From Heligmosomoides polygyrus polygyrus (lineage: Eukaryota > Nematoda > Chromadorea > Rhabditida > Heligmosomidae), in the NCBI GenBank assembly GCA_947396885.1, contig OX377204.1, forward strand, positions 2,294,001 through 2,358,000: a stretch of DNA of 64,000 nt. Direction: 5' to 3'. The notes below the pieces were generated by a model. It ran no database searches. It was not told the origin of the DNA and saw only the letters and a list, made by a program, of their open reading frames with translations. The position numbers were made by a program, and so were the translations under genes. Shown piece by piece: positions 10,003 through 20,528 of this stretch (positions within the stretch are counted from its first letter, which is position 1; every line of letters starts with the position of its first letter).

Positions 10003-11577
10003 TTTAATATTTATTTTATCTTTTATTTATTTATTATTTTATCGTCTACTTCTTGCTTTCTCACAATCTGTATTCTGGGCAATTATATCGAATAAATAAA
10101 TAAATAAATAAATAAGCTATTTTCACATCGGATTGAACACCTTTCAAATCAAATTGGAATCTCTTCTAAGCTAGCCCATATTTATTTTATTCTTTATTTC
10201 TTGCTGTCTCACAGTCTGCTATGCTGGACCGTTGTCTCGAATAAATGAATAAATACATAAATAAACTATTTCACGTCGAATTGAACACTTCTCAAAATAA
10301 ACTATTTCACGTCGAATTGAACACTTTTCAAATTTAATTGGACTCTCTTCTAAGCTAGCCGTTATTTATTTTATCCTTTATTTATTTATTTATTTTATTC
10401 TTTACTTCTTGCTGTCTTACAGTCCGCTATGCTGGACAGTTGTCTCAAATAAATAAATACATAAATAAACTATTTTCACGGCGAATTGGACACTTTTCAA
10501 ATAAAATTGTACTGTCTTCTAAGTTAGCCCTTATTTATTTTGTCCTTTATTTATTTGTTTTCGCCTTTATTTCTTGTTTCCTCACAATCTATATGCTGGA
10601 CAATTGTCCTGAATAAATAAACAAATAAATAAATAAAATATTTTCACGTCGATTTGGACACTTTCAAATAAAATTGGACTCTCTTATAAGCTAGCCCAAG
10701 ACATTTGAAATTAAAATCGAAATGACCTTCAGGCAGGTTAAACTACAGACTTTTCAAGATGGTTGCAATAATTTTTTTGTTCAAGAAAAATTTGGTATAG
10801 CTTTTTTGAATTTTTTTGTCTTCAGCTGCCCGAGTGAGTGTAATAATTTTATACAATTTTTATTTTTAGAGAAATTATATATATTACATTAAAATTTGTC
10901 TCGAAGTACAGCAAAAAGCAAGCAAACGGTGCATTGAAATGTCCGCCGTGCACTCGAAAAGCTTGCCGCGACTTTTGTTTGATTGGTAGTGTTAATGCCA
11001 ACATTAATCGTCAAAGGCATGATATGTGCGTTCTTTACTGTGTTATAACCGAAAAGGTTCGCCTGAAGATAGGTGACGAAACGAACCGCTTTAGAGAAAT
11101 CGAAATTCAAAAACAAAAAATTTCTGAGTTTACTCTTTTATTTACTTTATTACTGCTGTTTCAGTTGTTTCGTTAACAGGTATCACAAAAAACAAATGTT
11201 CCGCTATCAATCGAGTAAAAATCGCAACGTCTTGGAAGAGGGCATGGCGCAATCGCTTTTTGACAATAGAAAAGGCCCCTTTTCAACTCTTCAAAAAAGA
11301 TTTAAACCATTATTTTTTAAAATAAAAATTTTATAAAATAAAAAACAACATGTTCACCTATTGGGTACATAGGTGAGTTAAAACTTCAAAGAAGGTTTTA
11401 TTAGATTTTCATTGAACAAAAATTATTCTAACATTTTTGGGGTCTCTAGTTTAATGTAGGAGAAGCTCATTTCGAGTTAGAAGAGTTCGGTTTGATTTCA
11501 AAGTTCATAGGTCAGCTTAGAAGAATGTCCAATTTGACTTGAAAAGTGTCATATTCGACGTGGAAATGGTATAAAAA
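10003..11577 (+). mobile_element. foldback element copy with expanded left terminus
   Basis: The left end is about four tandem units of 165-180 bp (starts near 10003, 10181, 10363 and 10528). Each contains TTTA runs and CGAATTGGACACTTTTCAAA plus CTCTTCTAAGCTAGCCC. The right end (about 11510-11577) carries the inverted version, CTTAGAAGAATGTCCAATTT. Internal bases are shared with copies at 14220-15410, 25976-26520 and 54470-55230. An internal hairpin pairs GCCGTGCACTCGAAAAGCTT with a downstream partner region. No transposase is seen. Confidence 0.65.
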
Positions 11578-11965
11578 AGCCGCCGCCATGTCGTCTGATC
11601 TGCTCGGCTTCCTCTGCCGACGTTCGCTTTTGCTCGTCGGTGGGACGGGTCGGGATGGGTGGGAGCTTCGGGGCTCCACGGTGCGCTGGCGGCGGCGACC
11701 TTTCACCTCCAACAGCGCGATGACGACGGCGTGTTGCCGCCGCACCACGGGGCGCACTTCTTCGGGATCTCGACGACCCGTACCAGTTTTGCGGGTTTGC
11801 TCAGTGCGCGCTCGCATCGTCGTCGGTCGCGTATTAGACAAATTGATCCTCAAGCCAGACGACGGCCGCCGCCACGGGCTCCGTTTCCTGCCCCGCTTAC
11901 GCTCAGTGCGCTCTGTCACTGCACCCATTTTTCACCTCGCATTTTTTCACGCTTTAAATTCATAA
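11578..11965. other. GC-rich island
   Basis: The sharp change from AT-rich foldback DNA to GC-rich sequence begins at GGTATAAAAAAGCCGCCGCC. Frames are open on both strands (138-139 codons each way), which reflects composition. The TATA-like motif belongs to the end of the foldback element, which also ends GGTATAAA at 15344-15351. Confidence 0.35.
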
Positions 11966-12000
11966 AAAATCGGTAAATAAAGCCCGAATTTAAAAAAGAG

Positions 12001-12378
12001 TACATGTTGCGAACATGGGCAGCATGGTGTTCACGTGCCAGCCAGTGAGGTCGTATCAAATTGGCATGTCATTCATAGAAGGCTTGAACGACCAATACCC
12101 TAATGGCTGAAGTGTGTTGTTTAGAGTTATGATCGGACGGCGCGCTTCCATCTGCTGTCCAAATTCACGACATGAACCCAAAAGGTACATGTCACGAAGG
12201 TGAGCACCATTTGTAGGTGGGAGCCGTTAATAACCAAGCAGAGCCCAGACCGAACACAAGCCAACCGATCAGGATACCGACTGTACACACCCTATCTAAA
12301 TGACACGCCCATTCAATGCGGTCTGATTGGATGGGGCGTTCCCATCTCCCAATGCTGCCCATCTTCGCGACATATACT
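12001..12378. repeat. CCAAT-bearing MITE, copy 1
   Basis: The left end GCGAACATGGGCAGCATGG mirrors the right end CCAATGCTGCCCATCTTCGC. Internal AACCAAT and TGATTGGATGGGG match other family members at 12571-12765, 51635-51815 and 51890-52105. Confidence 0.6.
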
Positions 12379-12421
12379 GCCCTTGCATGCTAAGTTTTAT
12401 TTCATTTTGAGGATGAATGTG

Positions 12422-12472
12422 GATAGTGCAGTCGGATGAGGCGCCGTCACCTGCACCCGAATCAAGTGCTAA
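12422..12472 (+). repeat. SINE1 5' fragment
   Basis: GTGCAGTCGGATGAGGCGCC followed by TGCACCCGA resembles the first 50 nt of SINE1. It is a short, low-confidence match. Confidence 0.35.
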
Positions 12473-12570
12473 GAATGTTTGAGTCTCGAACAAAACAACC
12501 ATGCCTTCGATCTTTTCGGGGTGGAAAATAGGGAGAAGAGATAACAGATTTTTCTGGGAAACGTAAAATT

Positions 12571-12765
12571 GCTAGTCGCGAATGTGGGCAGCAAGGGAGG
12601 CAGGAGCGCCAGCCAATCAGGCCGCATCGAAAGGGTGTGCCACTCAGGCACCACGTGTTCGATCCTTATCCTGATTAGCCAGCTCGGGTTCGGTCGGTGT
12701 TCTGATTGCATATGATTGGATGCCGTCCTCCTTTCAATTCATGCAGTTCACATTCGCGACATGGA
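12571..12765. repeat. CCAAT-bearing MITE, copy 2
   Basis: TCGCGAATGTGGGCAGCA on the left is mirrored by CACATTCGCGA on the right. GCCAATCAG and TGATTGGATGC lie inside. Confidence 0.55.
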
Positions 12766-12779
12766 CCAAATTTCGTGAA

Positions 12780-13480
12780 CAGAATCTTTAGAATTTCCGT
12801 TAGAACAACCCTGCAGGCCTTTATTTTCTGGTCGTGGAGATTTATTGCTTCTTCTGTTACCGTCTGCGCAAAACTTGTTCCGATACATGTTGTACATACT
12901 CCGACCTAATCCAATATCAGCCCTCCTCTTCTTAATCAAGGCAAGAAATTTTGGGTAAAAGCCAATTCTGAGGATGTGGTTACCTCAAAAGTCTTCAAAG
13001 GAGGGAGCGAGTGCAATTCCAGTAAAACCTACCAGGCAATCAATTTCATGCTGGAGACCGGTTGCTATTATAGTTTTCCGAACAGTCACACTTATGTGAG
13101 TAGGCGTCTCGAACGGAGTTGTTCTTCCACTTCGGAAGATCGGGTCTGAAATTATACTAACCGCAGGAGCGGTTACAACTCACTGGTTATAAGTACTATA
13201 TCTACCCTCGGAGCTTTTGATCGGTGTCGATATGTGATGAAGCATTGTCCATGGTTTTGAGAGAAGAATTGTTGAAGTAGGGTTCCATTTTTCACCTTAA
13301 CGGTTCCTGCTCTCTTCTTTCTGCATTCACATACCTTTCGCATACTGTAGATGGTTTCATAATGAACTTCGTTAGCTTTGTATGAGCAACTTCCTGTTCA
13401 CGCTGAAGGCGCTACTGACGGCGCTTTGATTAATAATAGATTAAGATTTCATAAATCACTTGTCTTTTCACTTTGAAATA
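12780..13480. other. unassigned sequence
   Basis: No repeat copy, exon or RNA was recognised. Confidence 0.3.
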
Positions 13481-14101
13481 AAGGATAAAGGACGGCGATA
13501 CTCAACCCCTTTTGGGACGCATTCTACTTCTACGGGATGTCGTGGAGGCGACATGAATGCGTATTTGGCCATACAATGACTAGCGGTGGCCAGCCGACGA
13601 ACAAGTCAGCAGTAGCCATATATAACGCGTGAACTTAAGCCCTATCTCAGTCTCGCATTCTAACCTGGGGTAGGTGCTGTCCCGTACCCCTGCTTGCCTT
13701 GTGCGGCTTCCTTTGGTCCTTCAGTGGACTGTGGTGAGGTACGATACTCGGATTCTCTCCTTTGTTCAGGCTTGCAAAAATTTGACATTGAATTTTGTAA
13801 GGTTGAAGAGATGTTTGGTGGGGTAACTCTTAACCGACTTAACCCTTTCAGGCTCCGAAAAAGGCGATCCAGCCGAAACGATAGCCGCCAATAAAGTCGT
13901 TTACCAACCTCGTGAAGAGCTCAGCAACTCTAAAGACGAACAAGTCAGCGCTCTAGCCTTCCCAGATACGTCTGTTACCAATTCACCGACCCCGGAGGGA
14001 TGGAAGGTTTGGTTGGCCTGGGCGAGCAATCCGAACCAGGAACCTGTTATCGGGTGCAGGCGACAGTCGGCGCCTCCTCCGACTGGGCTACACGCGCCCA
14101 C
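13481..14101 (-). mobile_element. SINE1 copy split by a later insertion
   Basis: The 3' half (13481-13610) and 5' half (13935-14101) together make one SINE1. The break has GACGAACAAGTCAGC repeated at 13596-13610 and 13935-13949, so the intervening 324 bp inserted after the SINE. Confidence 0.9.
13611..13934 (+). mobile_element. Penelope-like terminal insertion with 15-bp TSD
   Basis: The insert is bounded by an exact 15-bp duplication. It holds CATATATAA (TATA-like) near its left end, then a TTTCAG acceptor (13846-13851) followed by GCTCCGAAAAAGGCG, GCCGAAACG and CCAATAAAGTCG, ending CTCAGCAACTCTAAA. The same 3' block is next to SL1 at 1310-1545 and appears at 4987 and 29480. Assignment to PLE rests on family resemblance of this block and on PLE coding remnants elsewhere in the window. 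Confidence 0.65.
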
Positions 14102-14219
14102 ACCTTAAAATACTTTAACTGAAAGGGTAAGAATTCAACGCAGTGATAAGCAGTATATTCATTATTTGAGGCACTGGTTGGGCAGATCAAATCTTCTATG
14201 TAGAAACATATTTCTGACC

Positions 14220-15410
14220 TTTTTATAATGGAATTTCGATGGCGTTATTTTGCCTTGGAAAGTGCTCAGTTTGTTTTCAAAGTTGAGCAGTTTCACGTAT
14301 CTACCATTCCTTGTTGAATTGGATACTTTTCAAATCAAATTGGACACTCTTCTAATCTAGCCTAAGAATTTTGAACTAAAATTGAACTAAAAATTTTGAA
14401 CTCTTCCAAGTCGAGATGAACTTCTTGTAGATTACAATGCATTCTCTCCAGGATGGTTAGAATAAATTTTTGTTCAAGAGAAATTTGGTATAGCACTCTT
14501 AGGGTTAGGAATATTCTTATGTAAGCTGCCTAAAAAATAAGTGTATAAATTTAATAGAATTTTTTGTTTAAAACATCCGTAAATTAAAATTTGTTTTAAA
14601 GCGCAACAAAGCAGCAACCATTACGTGCATTTAATGAGAAGATCGCGCCATGCGCTCGAAAAGCTCGTCGCATTTTTTATTTAATTGATATAATTTAAAT
14701 GCTGCTCACGTGAAGCATCGAGGTGAGGATGTGTGTCTTTTACAATTGTTGTTGTATTTTTTGCGGCGTGAAACTCCGTGGAAACACAAAATATGAGGCT
14801 GCTCTCGTCCAAGACTTCGTGATTTTCATTCTCTATTGTTCGAATAAAAATCGCGAAGTTTTGGACGAGAGCATGGCGCAATCTTTTCTTCGGAACTAAA
14901 ACATGGCCGCCTTCATATTCTTTAAAACAGGTTTTGAAACGTTATTTTCCCTCTGAAAACAAAAATTTATAAATTTTCAAGCAATCGGCTCAGTTGTTGG
15001 GTACGTGGATTGGAACTCGAAAGTCGTTATACTGATTTCTTCTCGAACAAAAAATTATTCTATCCTTTTTGGGGAGTCTCTAGTTTAATGTAAAGAAGCC
15101 CACTTCCATTTGAAAGTAGTTTCCATTTGTAGTTTAACGTGTGAGAAGCTCGTTCCTAGAAAGTTGATCTCTGTGTGGTGCAGGAGACGATGTGAAAGAT
15201 GCTCGTTCCGGTTTGGAAGACATTCAATGTATTTGATTTCAAAATTCATAGGCTACTTTCAGCTAGCTTAGATAGAGGAGTGTGCAATTTGATTGGAAAA
15301 GTGTTTAATTCGGTTTGAAACTGTCCATTTCTACATGAAAATGGTATAAATGAGGTTTAGAAAGGGAAAGGGGTTTGAGAAGTGTCCATTTTAGTGAGAA
15401 AATGGAGCAC
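14220..15410 (+). mobile_element. foldback element copy, complete
   Basis: The left terminus holds ACTTTTCAAATCAAATTGGA and CACTCTTCTAATCTAGCC; the right terminus is its inverse, with AGCTTAGATAGAGGAGTGTG and ATTTGATTGGAAAAGTG. An internal inverted pair lies around GCGCCATGCGCTCGAAAAGC and GACGAGAGCATGGCGCAATC. It is non-coding. The single-unit left end contrasts with the expanded copy at 10003. Confidence 0.65.
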
Positions 15411-15497
15411 ATATATCATCTCTACTTTTCTGCATCTTACTCATCGACCTGCCTGACAGTCCCAACCTTGTTATCTAGATGAAATAAGATTAGCGGG

Positions 15498-15702
15498 CTA
15501 TCCTAGTCGGAGGGGGGGGGGAACACCGTTAGAAATGCAAAGAAAATTCAAACAGGGTGGTCTATCATCGGTAGAAGATTACATAGAAAGGTCCTCTCGT
15601 AGGCTAGCTGAGCGTGTGGTCCTTGTGAAATAGTGCGCTTTCAAATTTACCGTCGTCATCAGAAATATTGACTAAGCGAAGCGCCCCCCCCCACTAGGAT
15701 AG
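15498..15702. repeat. MITE with CTATCCTAGT and poly-G inverted ends
   Basis: CTATCCTAGTCGGA plus G10 on the left; C10 plus ACTAGGATAG on the right. The internal sequence is unrelated to other families. Related ends occur at 1734-1876, 2214-2240 and 50095-50140. Confidence 0.6.
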
Positions 15703-16388
15703 AATCAAAGTAGCAGATAGTAATTTTGCAATTAAATCCAGTTTTCTGCCAATGGAGAACCGATTTCTTATTCGTTGCCATGGGGATTTCACTATTAATG
15801 CTAGGGAAATTTTTCTGAGAGCTAAAGCCCAGAGAACGTGTTCACCGACGCACCCGGCGAGCAGAAAAATACACTGATACATCAGATGGCTCATCGCAGA
15901 CAGTACATGCGAACCGGTTCGCTGCTCGTGACTCATCCCCTGCTCGAAGTTACCACCCTGCGTCTCCTATACTCCAGCGTGAAAGGTCGATGGGCTGAAT
16001 ACCGCCAGCTCATCGGTCCATTCGAAGAGATGACGTGCACTTTTTGAGGCTCCTGGGTGGTCTGGGGTGCGTCTGCGACCTAGGCCCGAGGAGTAGATGT
16101 CCATCTGTTCGCGGCACGTAATCGGGAGGTCTTAGCAATGGTCGGCTGAATAAGGACCGCGCGCCAGTAATCCCGGCCACTCCCCCGTGGCCGACGTTGC
16201 CCTCGCCGCCGTTACGACTTGACTGCCTGCTAATTCGCACCATTCGCCGCCGTTTATTCCGCGTGGGACCGCACTTAGTGACACCTTACGCTCATTCTAG
16301 GGGCGGCCGAACTGAACAAGACGAAACAGTGAGGTGTTGTGCTTCTTTGATGAAATGGCTACTAACTCGGCCTACCAACTGAGGATGC
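15703..16388. other. unassigned GC-moderate sequence
   Basis: Several overlapping frames of 60-80 codons occur on both strands without a recognisable domain. Nothing is supported. Confidence 0.3.
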
Positions 16389-16870
16389 GGGCGCGTGTTG
16401 GCGCAGCCGGCTGTTGCGTGCATCCGATTCCAGATTCCTTGTTCGGATTTCTCGACCAAGCCAACAAAACCGTCCATTCCTCATAGTCAGTGAATTTGTG
16501 CCATACTTGGGATAAAGGATAAAGGACGGCGCTACTGAATCCCTTTTGGGATGCGCCACGCATTCCACTTCTACGGGATGTCGTGGAGGCGACACGAATG
16601 CGTATTTGGCCATACAACGGCTTGCGGTGGCCAGGCGATGAACAAGTCAGCGCTCTATCCTTCCCAGACAGGTCTGGTACCAATTCACCGACCCCGGAGG
16701 GATGGAAGGCTTGGTTGGCCTGGGCGGGAAATCCGAACCAGGAACCTGGTATCGGGTGCACGCGGCAGTCGCGCCTCCTCCGACTGCACTACACGCGCCC
16801 CCATATGTTGCCATACTTGCATGTGAGTGAAAAAACACTGACTTACTCATCAGCCTGCTACTATGCTGGC
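16389..16870 (+). mobile_element. old SINE1 copy interrupted by a younger SINE1
   Basis: The 5' half (16389-16507) stops at TGCCATACTTG. The same 11 bases reappear at 16809-16819 and continue as the corresponding downstream SINE1 sequence (CACTGACTTACTCATCAGCC), diverged. The intervening unit is the copy at 16511-16800. Confidence 0.75.
16511..16800 (-). mobile_element. SINE1 copy nested in SINE1
   Basis: Nearly consensus sequence, inserted in antisense into the older copy with an 11-bp duplication. Confidence 0.85.
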
Positions 16871-17084
16871 TCTCTCTTTATTTATAAAATTTTATTAACA
16901 ATTGGTCACGTGCACACTGGAAAACGTATAGTGCTCCTTCCGTCCGGTGAGAGTCTCACTTTCCAGATTCACAAAAGAAGGGGGTGGCGATCGATAATGG
17001 GGCAAAAGACGCCGCCCATGTCGGGAAAGGTGGCTGTGGTGACGTATGCCGAGGCAGTATAGTTGTGCTCGAATGACCCATTCG

Positions 17085-17265
17085 AACAGGCATTCGAATG
17101 ATTTTCATCCGAACTTGAATATTCGAATTCGATTGTTCAGAAAATCGCGTTTTTCGAATGTATTCGGATTTAAATATTCAGAAAAAACGACTTTTCGAAT
17201 ATATTGGAATTCGAATATTCGAGATTTGGGAGCACTCGAAATCATTCGAATATTCGAAGCGTCCA
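17085..17265. repeat. TTCGAA-rich AT repeat
   Basis: More than ten TTCGAA or ATTCG elements occur in 180 bp, largely self-complementary (e.g. TTCGAATATTCGA). No coding reading is supported. Confidence 0.5.
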
Positions 17266-17439
17266 CGACACCCAGTCAAAGTAGAATGCATGGCGCGTCT
17301 CAAAAAAGAATAGATCAGCATCGCTCGTTATTCTGTATGTGACCACGTCGTGAGGAACACAATGTCAGTCTAAAGTGAGGAGATTCGGCTCTGTAGTGTG
17401 TTTGAAATAAGCCAAAAACTTCCACAGATTTGAATTAGG

Positions 17440-17728
17440 GGCGCGCGTAGCGCAGTCGGAGGAGGTGCCGTCGCGTACACCCGACATTAGGTTCATGGTT
17501 CGGATCCCCCTCCTCACCGCAGGCCAACATAGCCTTCCATTCTCCCTGGGTCGGTGAATTGGTCGCAGTTGTCTGGGATGGATAAAACGCTGACTTGTTC
17601 ATCGTCTGGCCACCGCAGGTTATTGCATGGCCAAATACGCATTCAAACCGCCTTCACGACATCCGTAGAAGTAGAATGTGTGGCGCATCCCAAAAGGATT
17701 GAATAACGCCTCCCTTTATACTTTTTCA
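17440..17728 (+). mobile_element. SINE1 copy
   Basis: Full length with small indels; the A box and the 3' GCGTGGCGCATCCC hairpin are retained. Confidence 0.85.
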
Positions 17729-17804
17729 AATTTTGACTAATTTTAACTTGAGTTTTAGCTTAATTGTCTGCTAATTTGTTTACCAGCCTACTGCCTAGCA
17801 CATC

Positions 17805-17935
17805 ACTTCGCCACCGTAAGTCATTATTTCGGCCAAACACACATTAAAATTACCTTTCGACATCCCGTAGAAGCGGAATGCTTTCTTTTTAAAGGGATTG
17901 AGTAATGCCATCCTTTGCCTTTACCTTTTACCTTG
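17805..17935 (+). mobile_element. SINE1 3' fragment
   Basis: This 5'-truncated copy starts at the CGCCACCGTAAGTCATT position. GCGTGGCGCATCCC is replaced by a T-rich stretch. Confidence 0.65.
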
Positions 17936-18394
17936 TATTGTTCAGTGGTTTTCTGTTCTATGTCTCACTTAGCAATTCCTCGAAAAAAATCGATAATGAT
18001 TTTTATTCCTTTTTTGGTTATTTTCTTCGAATATGTGTACGCTTTATGTAGCTAATGTGATTAGTAGACACCCATGTTCACCTTTCACCTTTGCCTGAAT
18101 GTTCTTGCAAAGTCGTCGTCACACCGATAGGTTATCGCAGCCACCAACAGTAATATTACAATCGGTTTCTTCGCAATTTTCAGCTGTACTCTTAATTTTG
18201 TTCCACTCTGACGGCTCTCTTTGACGGTCGAATGGGTGGTTCAGTGTTGGTCACGTTAATAGGCAATTGACGAACTTGAATTTTTCAAGCATATTTTGTA
18301 TTTCTCTCCATGTAAGCTTTAGAAAAAGCGCTGATCTTCTCGTTGTTTTTCAAGAATATTTCGAGAATATTTTTTGTTTTCTCCTTGTAGGCTT

Positions 18395-18681
18395 GGGCGC
18401 GTGTAGCGCAGTCGGAGAAGGCGCGACTGTCGCGTGCACCCGATACCAGGTTCCTGGTTCGGATTTCCCGCCCAGGCCACCAAGCCTTCCATCCCTCCGG
18501 GGTCGCTGAATTGGTGCCAGACGTGTCTGGGAAGTATAAAGCGCTGACTTGTTCATCAGCTGGTCACCGCAAGCCATTGTATGGCCAAATACGCATTCAA
18601 ATCGCCTCCACAACATCTCGTAGAAGTACAATGCGTGGCGCATCCCAGAAAGGATTGAGTAACGCCGTCCTTTATCCTTTG
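18395..18681 (+). mobile_element. SINE1 copy with clean TSD
   Basis: TCCTTGTAGGCTT flanks it exactly at 18382-18394 and 18682-18694. The copy is full length with the tail TTTATCCTTTG. Confidence 0.92.
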
Positions 18682-18828
18682 TCCTTGTAGGCTTTAGCTT
18701 CAGCTAGAAGACTAAGCGCTTACCTCATTTATTGTTTCATCCACACTGTAAGAGCTGCATAATTTTCCTCTGATTCTTGCACTACCTTTTTAAGAGCTTT
18801 TTTGACAATTCTCTTTTTTTCATAAAAG

Positions 18829-19085
18829 CATGCGTGGTAGCACAATCGGAGGAGGCAGTTGCTCTCGCATTCACCCCGAATCACTTCATGGTTCGGTGAT
18901 TTCTGCCAGGCCAACCAAATCTAGTCCGATCTGCTCCACTCCACGGTCGACGAATCGCTAACAAACATGTCTGGGATGAATAGGCCTCTTCGTTATCCTT
19001 CTTTAGTAGAATGCATGGCGCATCCCAAAAAGGATGCGCCATGCATTCTACTAAAGAAGGATAACGAAGGGTTGATTAACGCTGT
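18829..19085 (+). mobile_element. diverged SINE1 ending in a perfect hairpin
   Basis: The 5' part (18829-18985) is a diverged SINE1. It runs into a 38-bp perfect inverted repeat, 18988-19025 and 19032-19069, with a 6-nt loop CAAAAA. Each arm contains the 3'-terminal SINE1 motif AGAATGCATGGCGCATCC. Confidence 0.75.
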
Positions 19086-19217
19086 TCTCCACCTCTTTAT
19101 CCTTTTAGCCGATCTAAATGGAATCCGAACCCATGTAGTACGTGAAAGACATCTGACTACTCTATCAGTTAACCGAATAATTTTTACGAAATACTTAAAA
19201 AACCTTTAAATGGGATA

Positions 19218-19508
19218 AAAGGATAAAAAGGATAAAGGACGGCGTTACTCAATCCCTTTTGGGATGCGCCACGCATTCTACTTCTACGGGATGTCGTGGA
19301 GGCGATTTGAATGCGTATTTGGCCATACAATGACTTGCGGTGGCAAGCCGATGAACAAGTCAGCGCTTTATCCTTCCCAGGCAGGTCTGGTACCATACCC
19401 CGGAGGTGTGGAACGTGTCGTTGGCCTGGGCGGAAAATCTTAACCAGGAACCTGCTACCGGGTGCAGGCGACAGTCGGCGCCTCCTCCGACTGCGCTACA
19501 CGCGCCAT
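19218..19508 (-). mobile_element. SINE1 copy in a tail-like target
   Basis: TTTAAATGGGATAAA followed by GGATAAAAA occurs on both sides (starting 19206 and 19507), a duplication of about 24 bp. The target itself resembles the SINE1 tail (AAGGATAAA). Confidence 0.85.
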
Positions 19509-19619
19509 TTAAATGGGATAAAGGATAAAAATGTAAATAAATGCTACTGTAGATATTAGGCTGGCAACTCGTTTCATGGACTGTCAAGCATCTTCAGCAA
19601 AAGTATTAACTAACAAATA

Positions 19620-20470
19620 TCAATCTCCAATCAGAGTAAGATCCCTCGGTCCGCAGAGGTGGTTCCAATTTATCATATAACCGGTCTATTCCACGGCCGC
19701 AGAATTAGAGGCGAAGAATATTTAAAGGTTAATAGGTCCATAAAGGTCTTGCCCTCTTCGCCCACTAAGCTTCCGTTCTCTCTCGAAGCCAGTACTACTG
19801 TGAATTCACCCCGCAGAGCACGCAGTTCCCTAGCGTCAGGCTTTCGTCCTGCAGAACTCTTGGACATAGAAGGACAATCTCTGCAACGCCAACCGTGAAT
19901 CTTCTACTGTGGCTTTTGGACGTGTTATGTTGCCTGACCTCGGTAAAATTGGGTTCGTCTATGAGAGGAATGAGCGGACGCACGTGAGGACCGTCTGCGA
20001 CCTTCTGTCTATCACTCGTCTCTGCGTGTATCTGCTTGTGTGTATGTGTGTGTGTGTGTGTGTGTCTGTGCTGTGTGATTGTGACTGCTGTTGCTGGCAG
20101 CCGGTTAGCGGAGGAATTCGCGGAGGAGAGGGCAGTTTCGCGTGGCGTCGGCGCATGTTACAACCGGCGACGATGGCGACGGCGACCGTGGTCGTCGTCG
20201 CCGACCCCAGTCTCAACGCGGCGACACACACACACGTAGCCACTGCGCCATGCCAATCATTCTTCATCGGTCAAAAAAACGCGACGACGACCACCACCAC
20301 TAACGACGACGACGCCAGCGAGGCGTGCTGCGCCCATGGCGATGTGACGAGCGCGACGTACGCACTCGTCATGACGTCCGTTTTTGCGACTCGCCGGGTT
20401 TCCGCGTGTGTGATCCGTGCCGCTATTTATACAGCGTCAGCGTTTTTCATCGCCAGCGATCTCTCTTCGA
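19620..20470. other. GC-rich island with TG run
   Basis: A (TG)n run at 20040-20063 is followed by CpG-rich sequence with CGACGAC runs to about 20420 and a TATTTATA box at 20421-20440. Frames up to 233 codons reflect composition. It lies just downstream of the rpl-37 retrocopy 3' end, so it is not that copy's promoter. Confidence 0.35.
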
Positions 20471-20528
20471 AAACTGACCGTCACATCGCATTTAGTGTTG
20501 ACGCGCTTGTCTGCAAATGCAATTCAAA

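Noticed and set aside
10003..10700. CRISPR-like array
   Set aside because: Units are long, TTTA-rich and continuous without unique spacers; the context is a eukaryotic foldback element.
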